Counted from the stretch's first letter, positions 8,569 to 18,373 are shown. The stretch is 64,000 bases of DNA from Nodularia spumigena CCY9414 (GCF_000340565.2 NZ_CP007203.1:1573373-1637372), one strand, 5' to 3'. Program-made: numbers and translations. Notes: generated by a model from the letters alone, not told the origin.

Positions 8569-10404
8569 ATGAGTGATTTATTCAAGGGATTTGAGCAGTT
8601 TATAGAGTTGGTGAAAACTCTAGAAGAAAAAGTGGAAAATGGAGAAATTAAAACTGATGTGCAGTTTAACTCACGTTCATTAAGCAGTATTCCCAGAAAC
8701 GGTAACATTCCCCGTACTAATAATAATACAACTAGTAATGTTGGTACTACCTCCATTCGTACCCCATCTTCCCCGGCACGTGATACAGGTGCATCTGACC
8801 CAAATGTACAACCTGAAGGCAATTTAGGTATAACCCTCAAAGATATTGGGGGATTGAACCAAGAACTCAAAGAACTCAAAGAACTGATTGCTATTCCTTT
8901 AAAACGCCCTGACCTGCTAGTTAAGTTAGGACTCGAACCTACACATGGGGTATTATTAGTTGGTCCTTCGGGGACTGGCAAAACACTCACAGCTCGTGCG
9001 TTAGCTGAAGAACTGGGGGTTAACTACATTGCCCTTGTTGGCCCTGAAGTCATCACAAAATATTATGGTGAAGCAGAGCAAAAACTGCGGGCTATTTTTG
9101 AAAAAGCTGCCAAAAATGCTCCCTGTATTATCTTTATTGACGAAATCGATAGCTTGGCCCCAGACCGTAGTGCAGTAGAAGGGGAAGTAGAAAAGCGTTT
9201 AGTTGCCCAACTATTGAGCCTCATGGATGGTTTCTCCCAGAACAAAGGCGTGATTTTACTCGGAGCTACTAATCGCCCTGATCATCTTGACCCAGCTCTA
9301 CGTCGTCCTGGACGATTTGACAGAGAAATTCAGTTTCGAGTTCCAGATATCAATGGGCGCAAAGAAATCCTGGAAGTTCTGACTCGTGCTATGCCCTTAG
9401 ATAATACAGTTGATCTGGAGTTTATTGCCGATCGCACCGTGGGATTTGTGGGGGCTGACTTAAAAGCTGTCTGTCAAAAAGCAGCATACACAGCTTTACG
9501 CCGTCAGGTTCCTTCCATTGATATGCCAATTCCAGAAGTTATTACGGTGCAGCAATCTGATTTCTTGCAGGCTCTCAAGGAAATCAAACCAGCAGTACTT
9601 CGTAGCATGGAAGTTGAAGTTCCTCATGTGGAATGGGACGATATTGGTGGCTTGGAAACCATAAAACAGACCTTGCGGGAATCTGTGGAAGGGGCTTTGT
9701 TGTATCCAGAACTCTACAAAGAAACAAAAGCCAGAGCGCCCAAGGGAATACTCTTGTGGGGTCCGCCCGGTACTGGGAAAACATTATTAGCCAAGGCTGT
9801 GGCTTCCCAAGCCCGAGCTAACTTTATTGGTATTAATGGACCAGATTTACTCAGCCGTTGGGTGGGAGCCAGTGAACAAGCAGTTAGGGAGTTATTTGCT
9901 AAGGCGCGACAAGCAGATCCCTGTGTAATATTTATCGATGAACTTGATACATTAGCTCCAGCACGGGGGACTTATACCGGTGATTCGGGAGTCAGTAACC
10001 GGGTAGTAGGACAATTACTCACGGAATTAGATGGTTTAGGAACTGGCGCAAATATTTTGGTAATTGGGGCTACAAATCGTCCTGATGCCATAGATCCTGC
10101 TCTGTTACGGGCAGGGCGCTTAGATCTACAATTAAAAGTAGATTTACCGAATTTAGATAGTCGGTGCAAGATTTTGCAAGTTTACAATCAAGGCAGACCT
10201 ATTTTAAATGTAGATTTGGAACACTGGGCTAAGGTGACAGAAGGTTGGAATGGTGCGGATTTAGTATTACTCTGCAATCAGGCCGCTGTAGAAGCAATTC
10301 GCCGGTTTAGGTCTCAAGGTGAAACAGATACTGCTGCCATCAAGATTACTGTTGATGATTTCCAAGCTTCTTATGAAGCTTTAATCCAGCAACGTACAGT
10401 TTAA
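8569..10404 (+). CDS. Double-AAA CDC48/p97-type ATPase linked to the gas vesicle locus
   Basis: The 611-residue protein has two AAA modules. D1 shows Walker A GPSGTGKT (about 132-139), Walker B CIIFIDEID and ATNRPDHLDPALRRPGRFD. D2 shows GPPGTGKT, CVIFIDELD and ATNRPDAIDPALLRAGRLD. In place of the usual CDC48 N-domain there is a short helical segment (MSDLFKGFEQFIELVKTLEE) and a low-complexity Asn/Ser/Thr linker to about residue 85. The chosen ATG at 8569 follows a GAGGA ribosome site; an upstream open frame is not needed. CDC48 proteins unfold or extract proteins from assemblies. Placement after gvpW and the ArsA-like gene suggests vesicle assembly or turnover, which is inference. Confidence 0.88.
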   Translation: MSDLFKGFEQFIELVKTLEEKVENGEIKTDVQFNSRSLSSIPRNGNIPRTNNNTTSNVGTTSIRTPSSPARDTGASDPNVQPEGNLGITLKDIGGLNQELKELKELIAIPLKRPDLLVKLGLEPTHGVLLVGPSGTGKTLTARALAEELGVNYIALVGPEVITKYYGEAEQKLRAIFEKAAKNAPCIIFIDEIDSLAPDRSAVEGEVEKRLVAQLLSLMDGFSQNKGVILLGATNRPDHLDPALRRPGRFDREIQFRVPDINGRKEILEVLTRAMPLDNTVDLEFIADRTVGFVGADLKAVCQKAAYTALRRQVPSIDMPIPEVITVQQSDFLQALKEIKPAVLRSMEVEVPHVEWDDIGGLETIKQTLRESVEGALLYPELYKETKARAPKGILLWGPPGTGKTLLAKAVASQARANFIGINGPDLLSRWVGASEQAVRELFAKARQADPCVIFIDELDTLAPARGTYTGDSGVSNRVVGQLLTELDGLGTGANILVIGATNRPDAIDPALLRAGRLDLQLKVDLPNLDSRCKILQVYNQGRPILNVDLEHWAKVTEGWNGADLVLLCNQAAVEAIRRFRSQGETDTAAIKITVDDFQASYEALIQQRTV

Positions 10405-10418
10405 TTCAACCTTAGCCA

Positions 10419-10444
10419 GGGGCAATAAATAAATGAATTGCCCC
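10419..10444. terminator. Hairpin between the CDC48-like gene and acnB
   Basis: GGGGCAAT at 10419-10426 pairs with ATTGCCCC at 10437-10444 across a 10-base loop. It lies between two convergent genes and could end transcription from both sides. T-runs are weak. Confidence 0.5.
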
Positions 10445-10535
10445 GACCCTCTGCTTAAAGAACTGCACAGGAGGTAAAAAAGTATCTTTTGACTCCTGTA
10501 CTATCAGGTGGGCAACGCCCACCCCAATTAATAAT

Positions 10536-13193
10536 CTACTTCGTCACTGCTGACATACCTAAAATATCCTCCAGTTTGGGCATATCTTCCACAGCAATAA
10601 CTCGCCCTTCATCCTCAAAACCAGCAATTTGATCAAAGTTCAAATAGCGATACAAATCACCAGCAAAAGGATGAATCTTTTCTGCTACAATATCCAAGTA
10701 TTCCCGCACTGTGGGAATGCGTCCCAGTAACGCACAAACGGCGGCTAATTCTGCCGAACCAAGGTAAACTCGCGCATCTTTACCCATGCGATTGTTGAAG
10801 TTACGCGTTGAGGTAGAAAATACAGTTGTACCATCTTCAACTCGCGCCTGATTACCCATACATAAACTACATCCAGGCATTTCTGTCCGCGCATTCGCAG
10901 CTTCAAAGATGTTATACACACCTTCCGTTTTTAATTGGTGTTCATCCATGCGGGTGGGGGGACAAATCCACAACCGGGCTTTAACTGCACCAGCACCTTC
11001 TAATACTTTACCAGTGGCGCGATAATGACCGATATTGGTCATACAAGAACCGACAAATACTTCTTGTACTGGGTCATTAGCAACCTCTGATAATAATTTT
11101 ACGTTATCAGGGTCATTGGGTGCAGCTACAATGGGTTGTGTGATTTCGTTCAAATCAATGTCAATGATTTCTGCATACTCTGCATCTGCATCAGCTTCCA
11201 TTAAGGTGGGGTTTGCTAACCATTCTTCCATTTTCGCAACCCGGCGCATAATGGTACGTGCATCTGTGTAACCCCTGGCTACCATGTTCTTTAACAGGGT
11301 GACGTTGGAACGCAGATATTCGGAAACTGTCTCAATACTCAGCTTAATTGTACAACCTGCACAAGAACGTTCGGCGGAAGCGTCGGTAAGTTCAAAGGCT
11401 TGTTCTACTTTCAAATCTGGTAAACCTTCCAATTCCAGAATGCGCCCTGAGTAGATATTTTTCTTGTTTTTCTTCTCTACTGTTAGCAAACCTTTTTGAA
11501 TGGCGACGTAGGGAATGGCGTTGACAATATCTCGTAAGGTGATTCCGGGTTGCAATTCTCCTTTGAAGCGGACTAATACTGATTCTGGCATATCTAAGGG
11601 CATGACACCCAATGCACCGGCAAAGGCTACTAACCCAGAACCTGCGGGGAAGGATATACCCAAGGGGAAGCGGGTATGGGAGTCGCCACCTGTTCCCACG
11701 GTGTCGGGTAACAGCATCCGGTTTAACCAAGAGTGAATGATACCATCGCCGGGACGTAAGGCGACACCTGCGCGTTGGGCAAAGAAATCTGGTAATTCTT
11801 GGTGAGTTTTAATGTCTACTGGTTTGGGATAAGCCGCAGTGTGACAGAAACTCTGCATTACTAAGTCTGCACTGAAACCAAGACAGGCGAGTTCTTTTAA
11901 TTCGTCGCGGGTCATGGGGCCTGTGGTATCTTGGGAACCAACGGTGGTCATTAGGGGTTCGCAAGATGTACCAGGACGAACACCGGGTAAACCGCAAGCT
12001 TTACCGACCATTTTCTGGGCGAGGGTGTAACCTTTGCCTGTATCATTGGGTTGCTGAGGACGAATAAATAAATTGCTGGCTTCTAAACCCAATGCTTCGC
12101 GGGTTTTGTCGGTGAGAGTACGTCCAATTAATAGGGGAATGCGTCCACCGGCGCGGACTTCATCAAAGATGGTTTCGGGTTTGAGGGTGAAGGTGGAAAT
12201 GACTTCGCCGGCTTGGTTGGTGATTTCGCCTTTGTAAGGATGTATGGTAATTACCATACCGGTTTCTAAGTTGCTGACATCGCATTCAATGGGCAAAGCA
12301 CCGGCATCTTCGGCAGTGTTGAAGAAAATTGGCGCGATCGCACTACCTAAAATATAACCCCCAGCGCGTTTGTTTGGTACATAAGGAATATCATTTCCTA
12401 AATGCCACAATACTGAGTTAATGGCAGACTTGCGTGAGGAACCAGTCCCGACAACATCGCCGACGTAAGCTAGTGGATGTCCTTTTTGCTTTAACTCGAC
12501 AATGGTTTCTAAACTTCCCGGTTGTCGTGACTCTAGCATGGCTAGGGCGTGTAAAGGAATATCCGGGCGGGTGGTAGCGTGGGTAGCTGGGGATAAGTCA
12601 TCGGTGTTGGTTTCCCCAGGAACTTTAAACACGGTGACGGTAATGGCTTCTGGTACTGTGGGGCGAATAGTAAACCATTCCGCATTTGCCCAAGAGTCAA
12701 CTACTCGCTTGGCGAAAGGATTACTTTGGGCTAATTCTAAGACATCATGAAAGGCATCATACACCAAAAGGATTTTACTCAGGGCGGTGGCGGCGTGGGC
12801 GGCGATGGGTTCTCTACCTTCACCCTTCATGACTAAAGGTGCTTCTCCGTCTTTTGATTCTCCACTGGAAACTTGCAGCAAATCAATTAGAGATTGCACG
12901 TTGTAACCGCCTACCATCGTTCCCAGTAATTCTACTGCGGCGATGGGTGAAACGAGGGGACTGGTAATTTCGCTTTTAGCAATGGCGGTGAGAAATCCCG
13001 CTTTCACATAAGCTGCTTCATCTACTCCGGGTGGCACGCGATCGCACAATAAATGTAATAATGTATCTTCTTCACCTTCTGGTGGATTTTGCAACAATTC
13101 ACACAGTTCTGAGGTTTGCTTCGCATCCAATGGTAAAGGGGGAATACCGAGTTGGGCGCGTTCCGCAACATGATGACGGTATTGTTCTAGCAT
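10536..13193 (-). CDS. acnB: Aconitate hydratase B
   Basis: This TCA-cycle enzyme interconverts citrate and isocitrate and may also act on 2-methylisocitrate. The 885 residues match the AcnB length and layout: an N-terminal HEAT-like region, then the swivel-type domain, then the catalytic part. Visible marks include [19 protein letters not shown] and iron-sulfur cysteines in [15 protein letters not shown] and [14 protein letters not shown]. The ATG at 13193 follows GGAGA. It is a stand-alone minus-strand gene with no neighbour of its pathway. Confidence 0.97.
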   Translation of the reverse strand: MLEQYRHHVAERAQLGIPPLPLDAKQTSELCELLQNPPEGEEDTLLHLLCDRVPPGVDEAAYVKAGFLTAIAKSEITSPLVSPIAAVELLGTMVGGYNVQSLIDLLQVSSGESKDGEAPLVMKGEGREPIAAHAATALSKILLVYDAFHDVLELAQSNPFAKRVVDSWANAEWFTIRPTVPEAITVTVFKVPGETNTDDLSPATHATTRPDIPLHALAMLESRQPGSLETIVELKQKGHPLAYVGDVVGTGSSRKSAINSVLWHLGNDIPYVPNKRAGGYILGSAIAPIFFNTAEDAGALPIECDVSNLETGMVITIHPYKGEITNQAGEVISTFTLKPETIFDEVRAGGRIPLLIGRTLTDKTREALGLEASNLFIRPQQPNDTGKGYTLAQKMVGKACGLPGVRPGTSCEPLMTTVGSQDTTGPMTRDELKELACLGFSADLVMQSFCHTAAYPKPVDIKTHQELPDFFAQRAGVALRPGDGIIHSWLNRMLLPDTVGTGGDSHTRFPLGISFPAGSGLVAFAGALGVMPLDMPESVLVRFKGELQPGITLRDIVNAIPYVAIQKGLLTVEKKNKKNIYSGRILELEGLPDLKVEQAFELTDASAERSCAGCTIKLSIETVSEYLRSNVTLLKNMVARGYTDARTIMRRVAKMEEWLANPTLMEADADAEYAEIIDIDLNEITQPIVAAPNDPDNVKLLSEVANDPVQEVFVGSCMTNIGHYRATGKVLEGAGAVKARLWICPPTRMDEHQLKTEGVYNIFEAANARTEMPGCSLCMGNQARVEDGTTVFSTSTRNFNNRMGKDARVYLGSAELAAVCALLGRIPTVREYLDIVAEKIHPFAGDLYRYLNFDQIAGFEDEGRVIAVEDMPKLEDILGMSAVTK

Positions 13194-13331
13194 TTTGTGT
13201 TCTCCATTGGGATGTTCTCCCTTTAATTATGAAATATTTTTCGGCAAATCTTGGCTATAAAAGTTTACCTGATTTTTATGCCTGGAAGCCTCATCAGACT
13301 TGTGTTATGGATTTATTAATCTACTGATAAT

Positions 13332-13652
13332 TTATTCTGATTGTGGGTTGAACCAAGCTTCTAAATCAGCAACACTAGAAAAGTCTAATAACGCCTCTCC
13401 TAAGTTCTCTAACTGTTCAATCGATAACCCTCTGATGCGTTCAATTAATGACGCATCAATTTCACCGATACGGCAATTTAGTAGACGCATTATTAAGTGT
13501 TGTTTTCCCTCTTGCCTTCCCTCTTTTATTCCTTTTTGCCTTCCTTCTTTTATTCCTTTTTGCCTTCCTTCTTGCCTTCCTTCTTCTTTAGCTTGTTCTC
13601 TATGTCTTTGATACAGTGGTTCTAATCGCATAATTAACTCCCGAACCATCAA
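13332..13652 (-). pseudogene. Partial duplicate of the C-terminal end of the neighbouring DUF4351 gene
   Basis: This 106-codon frame repeats the last third of the gene at 13659-14603: RELIMRLEPLYQR, then a Gln/Gly/Lys-rich repeat stretch, then LIMRLLN-RIGEID, GLSIEQLENLGEALLDFSSVADLE. It has no nuclease core. It starts six bases after the stop of the full gene and may be a leftover of a tandem 3' duplication. It could still be translated as a short DUF4351 peptide. The Glu-Gly-Arg-Gln repeats differ in number between copies. Confidence 0.65.
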
Positions 13653-13658
13653 AATAAA

Positions 13659-14603
13659 TTAGATTGAGTGTTGTGTTAACCAAGTTTCTAAATCAGCAAC
13701 ACTAGAAAAATCTAATAACGCTTCTCCTAAGTTCTCTAACTGTTCAATCGATAACCCGGAAATTCGCTCTATTAATAACGCATCAATTTCACCGATACGG
13801 CGATTTAGTAGACGCATTATTAAGTCTTTTTCTCCCTCTTGTCTTCCCTCTTGTATTCCCTCTTGTCTTCCTTGTTGTATTCCCTGTTGTATTCCTTCTT
13901 CTTTAGCTTTTTCTCTATCTCTTTGATACAGTGGTTCTAATCGCATAATTAACTCCCTATCATCTGCTTCTAGTTCTTGATTTACTCTCAAGTTTTCACG
14001 CAAGTTGTAAACTAATTCCAGGGTGGCTTTCTGGTATGGATGATCTAATGGTAACGCTTGCAACTCGATAATTGCTTGTGATTGTACGCTTCCCCTACCC
14101 AAAAGTCTCAACCATAAAGTTTCCGGTGTTTGCGGTAGTTGGTGTATCGCCACAATTACTGTCCGCAAGGCATCTGCTAGGAAATGTATTCCCGATAACC
14201 AACCTTGTTTTTGAACTGTGCCAAAGCTAGATAAGCGAGTTTCAGATATCGTAGGTGTCAGAATCCACAACTTAGGAATTTCTGACTCCTGAAGTTTGAT
14301 TTTATTGGCTTTGGCTTCTCGTCGCAATAAAGCCTTGATTTCTAATAATTTCAGAATACAGTCGCAGATTTCATCGCTAGAAGCTGGATTGCGGTATGGT
14401 TCTATTATTGCAGGATGTTCGGCAAGTCTTCCTAGTAACCCCAGTATTTGTAAATTAGCACTTTTTTGTTTAGCAGGTGTGAATAAAACATCTATTTCTT
14501 TAATTTCTCCTGAGACTTTTTCTGATGCTTTGACTTCTCCGTAATCTTTTAATAATTCTTCTAGATAGTCTTTGGCGAATTTATCATGTATAAACCTAGT
14601 CAT
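13659..14603 (-). CDS. Rpn-like/DUF4351 putative PD-(D/E)XK nuclease
   Basis: The 314-residue protein belongs to the abundant cyanobacterial group with an N-terminal restriction-like fold and a C-terminal DUF4351 helix region. The N-terminal part contains GEIKEIDVLFTP, plausible for the nuclease beta strands with an acidic metal ligand. The tail has (K/R)EEGIQQGIQQGRQEG tandem repeats followed by GLSIEQLENLGEALLDFSSVADLETWL. Family members resemble Rpn recombination-promoting nucleases, but the function of this one is unknown. Its tail is duplicated immediately downstream. Confidence 0.72.
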   Translation of the reverse strand: MTRFIHDKFAKDYLEELLKDYGEVKASEKVSGEIKEIDVLFTPAKQKSANLQILGLLGRLAEHPAIIEPYRNPASSDEICDCILKLLEIKALLRREAKANKIKLQESEIPKLWILTPTISETRLSSFGTVQKQGWLSGIHFLADALRTVIVAIHQLPQTPETLWLRLLGRGSVQSQAIIELQALPLDHPYQKATLELVYNLRENLRVNQELEADDRELIMRLEPLYQRDREKAKEEGIQQGIQQGRQEGIQEGRQEGEKDLIMRLLNRRIGEIDALLIERISGLSIEQLENLGEALLDFSSVADLETWLTQHSI

Positions 14604-15014
14604 TAAATTGTGGTATTGTGTAACTCTGGGTTAATTCAAAGTTTTATTATATACCAATTTTGAATTAACCGTAAGAGGATGTCTGAAAAAAAATTGTAAT
14701 AGTGTTGTATTCAATACTCTTGTGCTGAAAGTAATAGAGATTTTATCAGCAAGCAATCAATAGCACTCAAAGAATAAAAAGAAACAAAATACTGGTTGAA
14801 GCTGTTAATTAAATCAGTGATGAATTAAGCACAAGTAAAAAGCCTTTTAGATGAGTGTGAAAGTTAATTAAATGTAACGGCTAAAAGAAAGCTAGAAAAA
14901 TAAACTTTTGACTTTTGACTTCCCCAACATGGTAGCTAGGTATCGGAATTCAGAAATGTTGATTCTACCGTGCTTAGGGGGCTTGTAATAAATTTTAATA
15001 AATTTCGGAAAGCC
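14604..15014. other. AT-rich spacer with a remnant of a dispersed element
   Basis: No gene is recognised. The motif AAGAGGATGTCTGAAAA near 14674 resembles the AGAGGATGTTTGAAAAG edge of the palindromic elements near 28.7 and 32.95 kb, so this may be a decayed copy. A CTTTTGA short repeat occurs near 14907. Confidence 0.35.
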
Positions 15015-16031
15015 TTAGATGTTACACTTTACAAGTCTCGATGCGAGATAAGAGAAAGAAAATCCTTTTACACAATCATACGGCCACGACGGTAAGGTAT
15101 ACACGTCTCTCAAGAGCGACGAGAGCGACGGTGAGGTATAAACGTACGTCCCAAAAAAATCCTGAGGTGAACAAAAAAAGAGGTATTGAACGGGCAGGTG
15201 TCCTACGGGTGATGAGGTATCAAAAGTAACGCACTCGTACTCGATCCACGAACGTGGAAAGATAAATAAGAAATTCGCTCTCCATTTTACGCGATCGCCA
15301 AACTTCTCATCGGCTTTTTCGTAATACTTGCCGTCTACTTCTCCGCCCACGCTCAAGTATATGTCCCTCTGGACGCTGAAGCCAAAGTGTCCATCACTAT
15401 ATTTTACCCACAAACGGTTAATTGTGCGTAAGTCTGTGCAAGGAAAATTTAAGAGTTCGTTATAAGTGAAGTAATGGCCTTCTTCTTTATCTACTGCTTT
15501 AATCATCACCCGATAGGTTTCTTTGTCGGCTTCCTTCCAGTTTTTTGCTGCTAGTAGGTCGCGCAGTCTGGTGTAGTCTATCCCTTTTTCCGACTCTCGA
15601 TCACCGATTTTTTTCTTGGCTTGCTGGATAATATAATCAATCCCTTTTTCGCTACTGATTGCCAACCAATTCTTTATTTGCTCATGTTCTTGTGGGTGTA
15701 AGTCTTTAATTGTTTGCATATTTATATTATGCAAAATAGGCAGAATATTATTAGTTGTTAATATCTGATTAAACTCAAGAAAAGTCCATTCTTTGTGTTT
15801 ATCAAAGTAACTGGGACTAATTACCACAATACCATAGCTCGATTTTTTTAGACCTTCCGTAATTTTTTGTTGTAAGTTGTCTCCCCAGTACAGTTCATTT
15901 TTGTCGTACCATACTTTATATTGTGCATCGGTTAGTTCATTGTATAATTTTTCTACAAATGTTTCTTTATCTTCTGACGCATGGCTAAGAAATATATCAA
16001 ATCTTTTTTTGAATATGTTCCAATTGTCCAT
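15015..16031 (-). CDS. TIR-GUN4 fusion protein
   Basis: The 338-residue protein joins two domains. Residues about 9-140 form a TIR domain: FDIFLSHASEDK at 11-22, KVWYDKNEL, IVVISPSYF, and EWTFLEF, where Glu86 falls at the position of the NADase catalytic glutamate. Residues about 152-280 form a GUN4 domain: YTRLRDLLAAKNWKEAD, FTYNELLNFPCTDLRTINRLWVKYS, GHFGFSVQ. GUN4 domains bind porphyrins and stimulate Mg-chelatase. The final ASRLVKCNI is a common ending of GUN4 multidomain proteins, but the 50 residues before it are unusual, with two VYT-P motifs encoded by repeats. SEKGIDY occurs twice in the linker. It may be a tetrapyrrole-sensing TIR effector, which is inference. Confidence 0.88.
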   Translation of the reverse strand: MDNWNIFKKRFDIFLSHASEDKETFVEKLYNELTDAQYKVWYDKNELYWGDNLQQKITEGLKKSSYGIVVISPSYFDKHKEWTFLEFNQILTTNNILPILHNINMQTIKDLHPQEHEQIKNWLAISSEKGIDYIIQQAKKKIGDRESEKGIDYTRLRDLLAAKNWKEADKETYRVMIKAVDKEEGHYFTYNELLNFPCTDLRTINRLWVKYSDGHFGFSVQRDIYLSVGGEVDGKYYEKADEKFGDRVKWRANFLFIFPRSWIEYECVTFDTSSPVGHLPVQYLFFCSPQDFFGTYVYTSPSLSSLLRDVYTLPSWPYDCVKGFSFSYLASRLVKCNI

Positions 16032-16165
16032 AAATATTCCTTGTTATTTCAATATCCGGTATTATTTAACAAGCTAAATAATTTTTTATAGAAATGTTTC
16101 ATGCAACATCGCTACAAAGGTTTTTACATCAACAAAAACCATCGAATCACCAATGACTTTTATCA

Positions 16166-16654
16166 CTACTCCACACCTGCAATTTTTGCCAATGCCTGGG
16201 CGTACTCTTCCAATTCACCCCGCAAAACTCCCAACTCACTTCGCAACTGGGGTTCCTCCGACCAATTCTGCTCATGTTCTTTGGGACTGACTTCCATCGG
16301 TCGTCTAGCTTCCCACGCTTGCAACAAGGGATGCCATTTAGCCAAAAACGGTCTTAAACCTTTATTTAACACAGCAATGGCAATTCCCCCCACAGAATCA
16401 CGAGAAGCACCCACATCTGGCCCGGCGGCTTTGAGAACTTCGCGAGTTGTGCCAAATAAACTATAAAGCGAGTTCAACGCTTCCCGTACCAAACCCTGGT
16501 CAACTTCCAAAGACTGTACAGCAATGCGCGTCACCAATTCCACATACAGTGACCAAGAGGCTTCCTGTTCTTTTCGGTTAACTTTCCAAGCCATCGAACC
16601 CATGCCAAATGGCAGACTTACAGATACTGTCTGTAAGGAAACACGATCGCGCAT
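16166..16654 (-). CDS. Conserved hypothetical protein of unknown function
   Basis: I do not recognise a characterised family. The protein (about 162 residues from the ATG at 16654; an ATG at 16666 adds four) has no signal peptide or membrane segment. It is Trp- and Leu-rich with an ordered look: FGMGSMAWKVN, ASWSLYVELVTRIAVQ, SLYSLFGTTR, and KGLRPFLAKWHPLL. Codon use resembles the neighbours. It lies 134 bases upstream of the TIR-GUN4 gene on the same strand, so co-transcription is possible. Confidence 0.7.
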   Translation of the reverse strand: MRDRVSLQTVSVSLPFGMGSMAWKVNRKEQEASWSLYVELVTRIAVQSLEVDQGLVREALNSLYSLFGTTREVLKAAGPDVGASRDSVGGIAIAVLNKGLRPFLAKWHPLLQAWEARRPMEVSPKEHEQNWSEEPQLRSELGVLRGELEEYAQALAKIAGVE

Positions 16655-16837
16655 AATAATCAGCAAATATAAGTAATTTCCTGATTATAGTAATTAATGT
16701 GACTATTCCACCAATTATTTAGAAATTAGTTGCTATGATTTTCAGTATTTAACCTAAATTTTTTTGTGAAATTTGAATATCTTTAATTAATTCAGATATA
16801 ATAATAAATTTGTCCGTTGCATCACCTGAATTTATAT

Positions 16838-17155
16838 ATGTCCAACATTTACACCGTTGAAATTAACCACCAAGGCAAAATTTATACTTTACAAGTTCCT
16901 GAAGATGAAACTATCTTATCGGTGGCTGAAACTGCTGGTCTAGGTTTTCCCAATTCCTGCAATGCAGGAGTTTGTACAACTTGCGCTGGTCTAATTACTG
17001 AGGGAACTGTAGACCAATCTGATTGTATGGGCGTTAGTTCTGAACTGCAAGAACAAGGTTATGCTTTGCTTTGTGTTTCTTATCCCCGTTCTGATTTGAA
17101 AATTGAGACGGAAAAGGAAGACGTAGTTTATCAATTGCAATTTGGTAAAGGCTAA
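16838..17155 (+). CDS. Plant-type [2Fe-2S] ferredoxin
   Basis: This is a soluble one-electron carrier of 105 residues. Cys41, Cys46, Cys49 and Cys79 (CNAGVCTTC ... LLC) give the plant-type C-x4-C-x2-C-x29-C pattern. An extra Cys63 is present. The ATG at 16838 is chosen because it gives the normal ferredoxin N-terminus MSNIYTVEI; upstream alternatives are non-ATG. The C-terminal extension EKEDVVYQLQFGKG and the NAGVC loop differ from the main photosynthetic PetF, so it is probably a minor paralogue. The electron partner is not evident from neighbours. Confidence 0.93.
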   Translation: MSNIYTVEINHQGKIYTLQVPEDETILSVAETAGLGFPNSCNAGVCTTCAGLITEGTVDQSDCMGVSSELQEQGYALLCVSYPRSDLKIETEKEDVVYQLQFGKG

Positions 17156-17159
17156 TAAT

Positions 17160-17194
17160 CAGTTATCAGTTATCAGTTATCAGTTATCAGTTAT
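17160..17194. repeat. Heptamer tandem repeat (CAGTTAT)5
   Basis: Five exact copies of a 7-bp unit follow the ferredoxin stop. Such heptamers are common in heterocystous cyanobacteria. Confidence 0.9.
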
Positions 17195-17365
17195 TTGATG
17201 ACTGGTAACTGATTAGAAAGATGAACGAACCGCCTTCGCGTAGCGTATGCCCCCAGGGCGTTAGTCGCCAAGTTCGCCAAGAAAGGTGTGAGAAGATTTC
17301 AGGAGTGATTTAGGACTGTTATATTAAGTTATTCTAGAAATTGGACATATAAAGGACTTACCTCT

Positions 17366-17548
17366 ATGACTATTCATTTTATTACCGCAGAAGTTGATTT
17401 GCAAGAAACTCCCACTGAGTTGGAAAAGGCAATTGAGGCTGAGTTGCAAAAGCAGGGTGAACCTCTACGTTGGGCGATTACTTCTGTGGATGAACCACAG
17501 CAAAAGGCTACTGTTGAAGCTGTTGTGACTACAGCAGCTTCTGAGTAA
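17366..17548 (+). CDS. Small conserved hypothetical protein
   Basis: This 60-residue acidic protein, MTIHFITAEVDLQETP onward, has a beta-alpha-beta-like pattern with no signal or membrane segment. The codon use and a clean start support a real gene. Its role is unknown. It lies 210 bases after the ferredoxin gene on the same strand, separated by a heptamer array and repeat-like sequence. Confidence 0.65.
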   Translation: MTIHFITAEVDLQETPTELEKAIEAELQKQGEPLRWAITSVDEPQQKATVEAVVTTAASE

Positions 17549-17578
17549 TCAGTTATGAGTGATGAGTGCTGAAAATTC

Positions 17579-18373
17579 TCACTCATCATCCTCAATAAAA
17601 AAATCATCATCTTCTGCATAAGTTACTCTAATTGCATCTGTGTGAGGATAAAAAACTGTTTTCATTAATGACTCACACGGTTGTATTTTGTAGTCATCAA
17701 ATCCATTACCTCCAAATAAATGAATCCTGGGAATTAGTTGTTTATTTACTGAATTAGGATATTCTGAAAAGTAGTACCAGTAAGCAAATACTTGTCCCAC
17801 AGCGTGTTTCCAATTTTTAATATTTTTAACTTCAATCACTTCTTCATCTGTGATTAAGTCTGCTATTCCTACTAATAAATATGATTCATGGTCAATAATA
17901 GGTACTTCTCTCCTACCTCCTTCAATTTCCCACAAAGCTAATACACATTTCTTTTCTTCTTCACTTCTTTCTTGCTGCTTGTATTCTTGTTCTGCTTTGA
18001 ATGTCTGTTCTAACTGGTTAATTTTTTCAGGTTTTAAATTAGAAAATAAAGGATTTAAGGGAGGCTTTTGTAAAATATTTTTAACAATTTTTTATAATTC
18101 TTCAAATTCATAATTATCGAATTCTGCAAAAATATCTCTTACTGTTTTGTATGGCGGATTTTGATTCCAACCTTGTCTTTTATTAGGCAATAATGCATCA
18201 AACGTATCACGGCAATGTTTTATTGATGCTTCTGCATAACCTAAAGCCTGAGAAACTTGACTATATACTTCTGTCCAATTATTGCATCCTAGCTCTGTCA
18301 AGGCGCGTTGATTAAATTTAGCCAGATATAAGGCAACAATATGGCTCTCTCTCTTGTTTGTGTTTTCCTTCAT
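17579..18373 (-). pseudogene. Restriction-type PD-(D/E)XK nuclease gene split by one in-frame stop
   Basis: Reading the minus strand from ATG 18373, an N-terminal half (93 residues) ends at TAA (18094-18092). The same frame then runs open for another 170 codons to 17579 with no internal ATG near its beginning. The N-half has NWTEVYSQVSQALGYAEASIKHCRDTFD and GWNQNPPY, typical of the front domain of some restriction endonucleases. The C-half has GIADLITDEEVIEVKN followed by GQVFAYW, fitting D-(x)n-E-x-K plus the QxxxY motif. It was most likely a single ~264-residue nuclease inactivated by a nonsense change. Readthrough or a sequencing error are alternatives. Confidence 0.72.

Noticed and set aside
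11035-12750. Open frames opposite or across acnB
   Set aside because: They lie wholly inside the 885-residue aconitase gene, which is intact and conserved.
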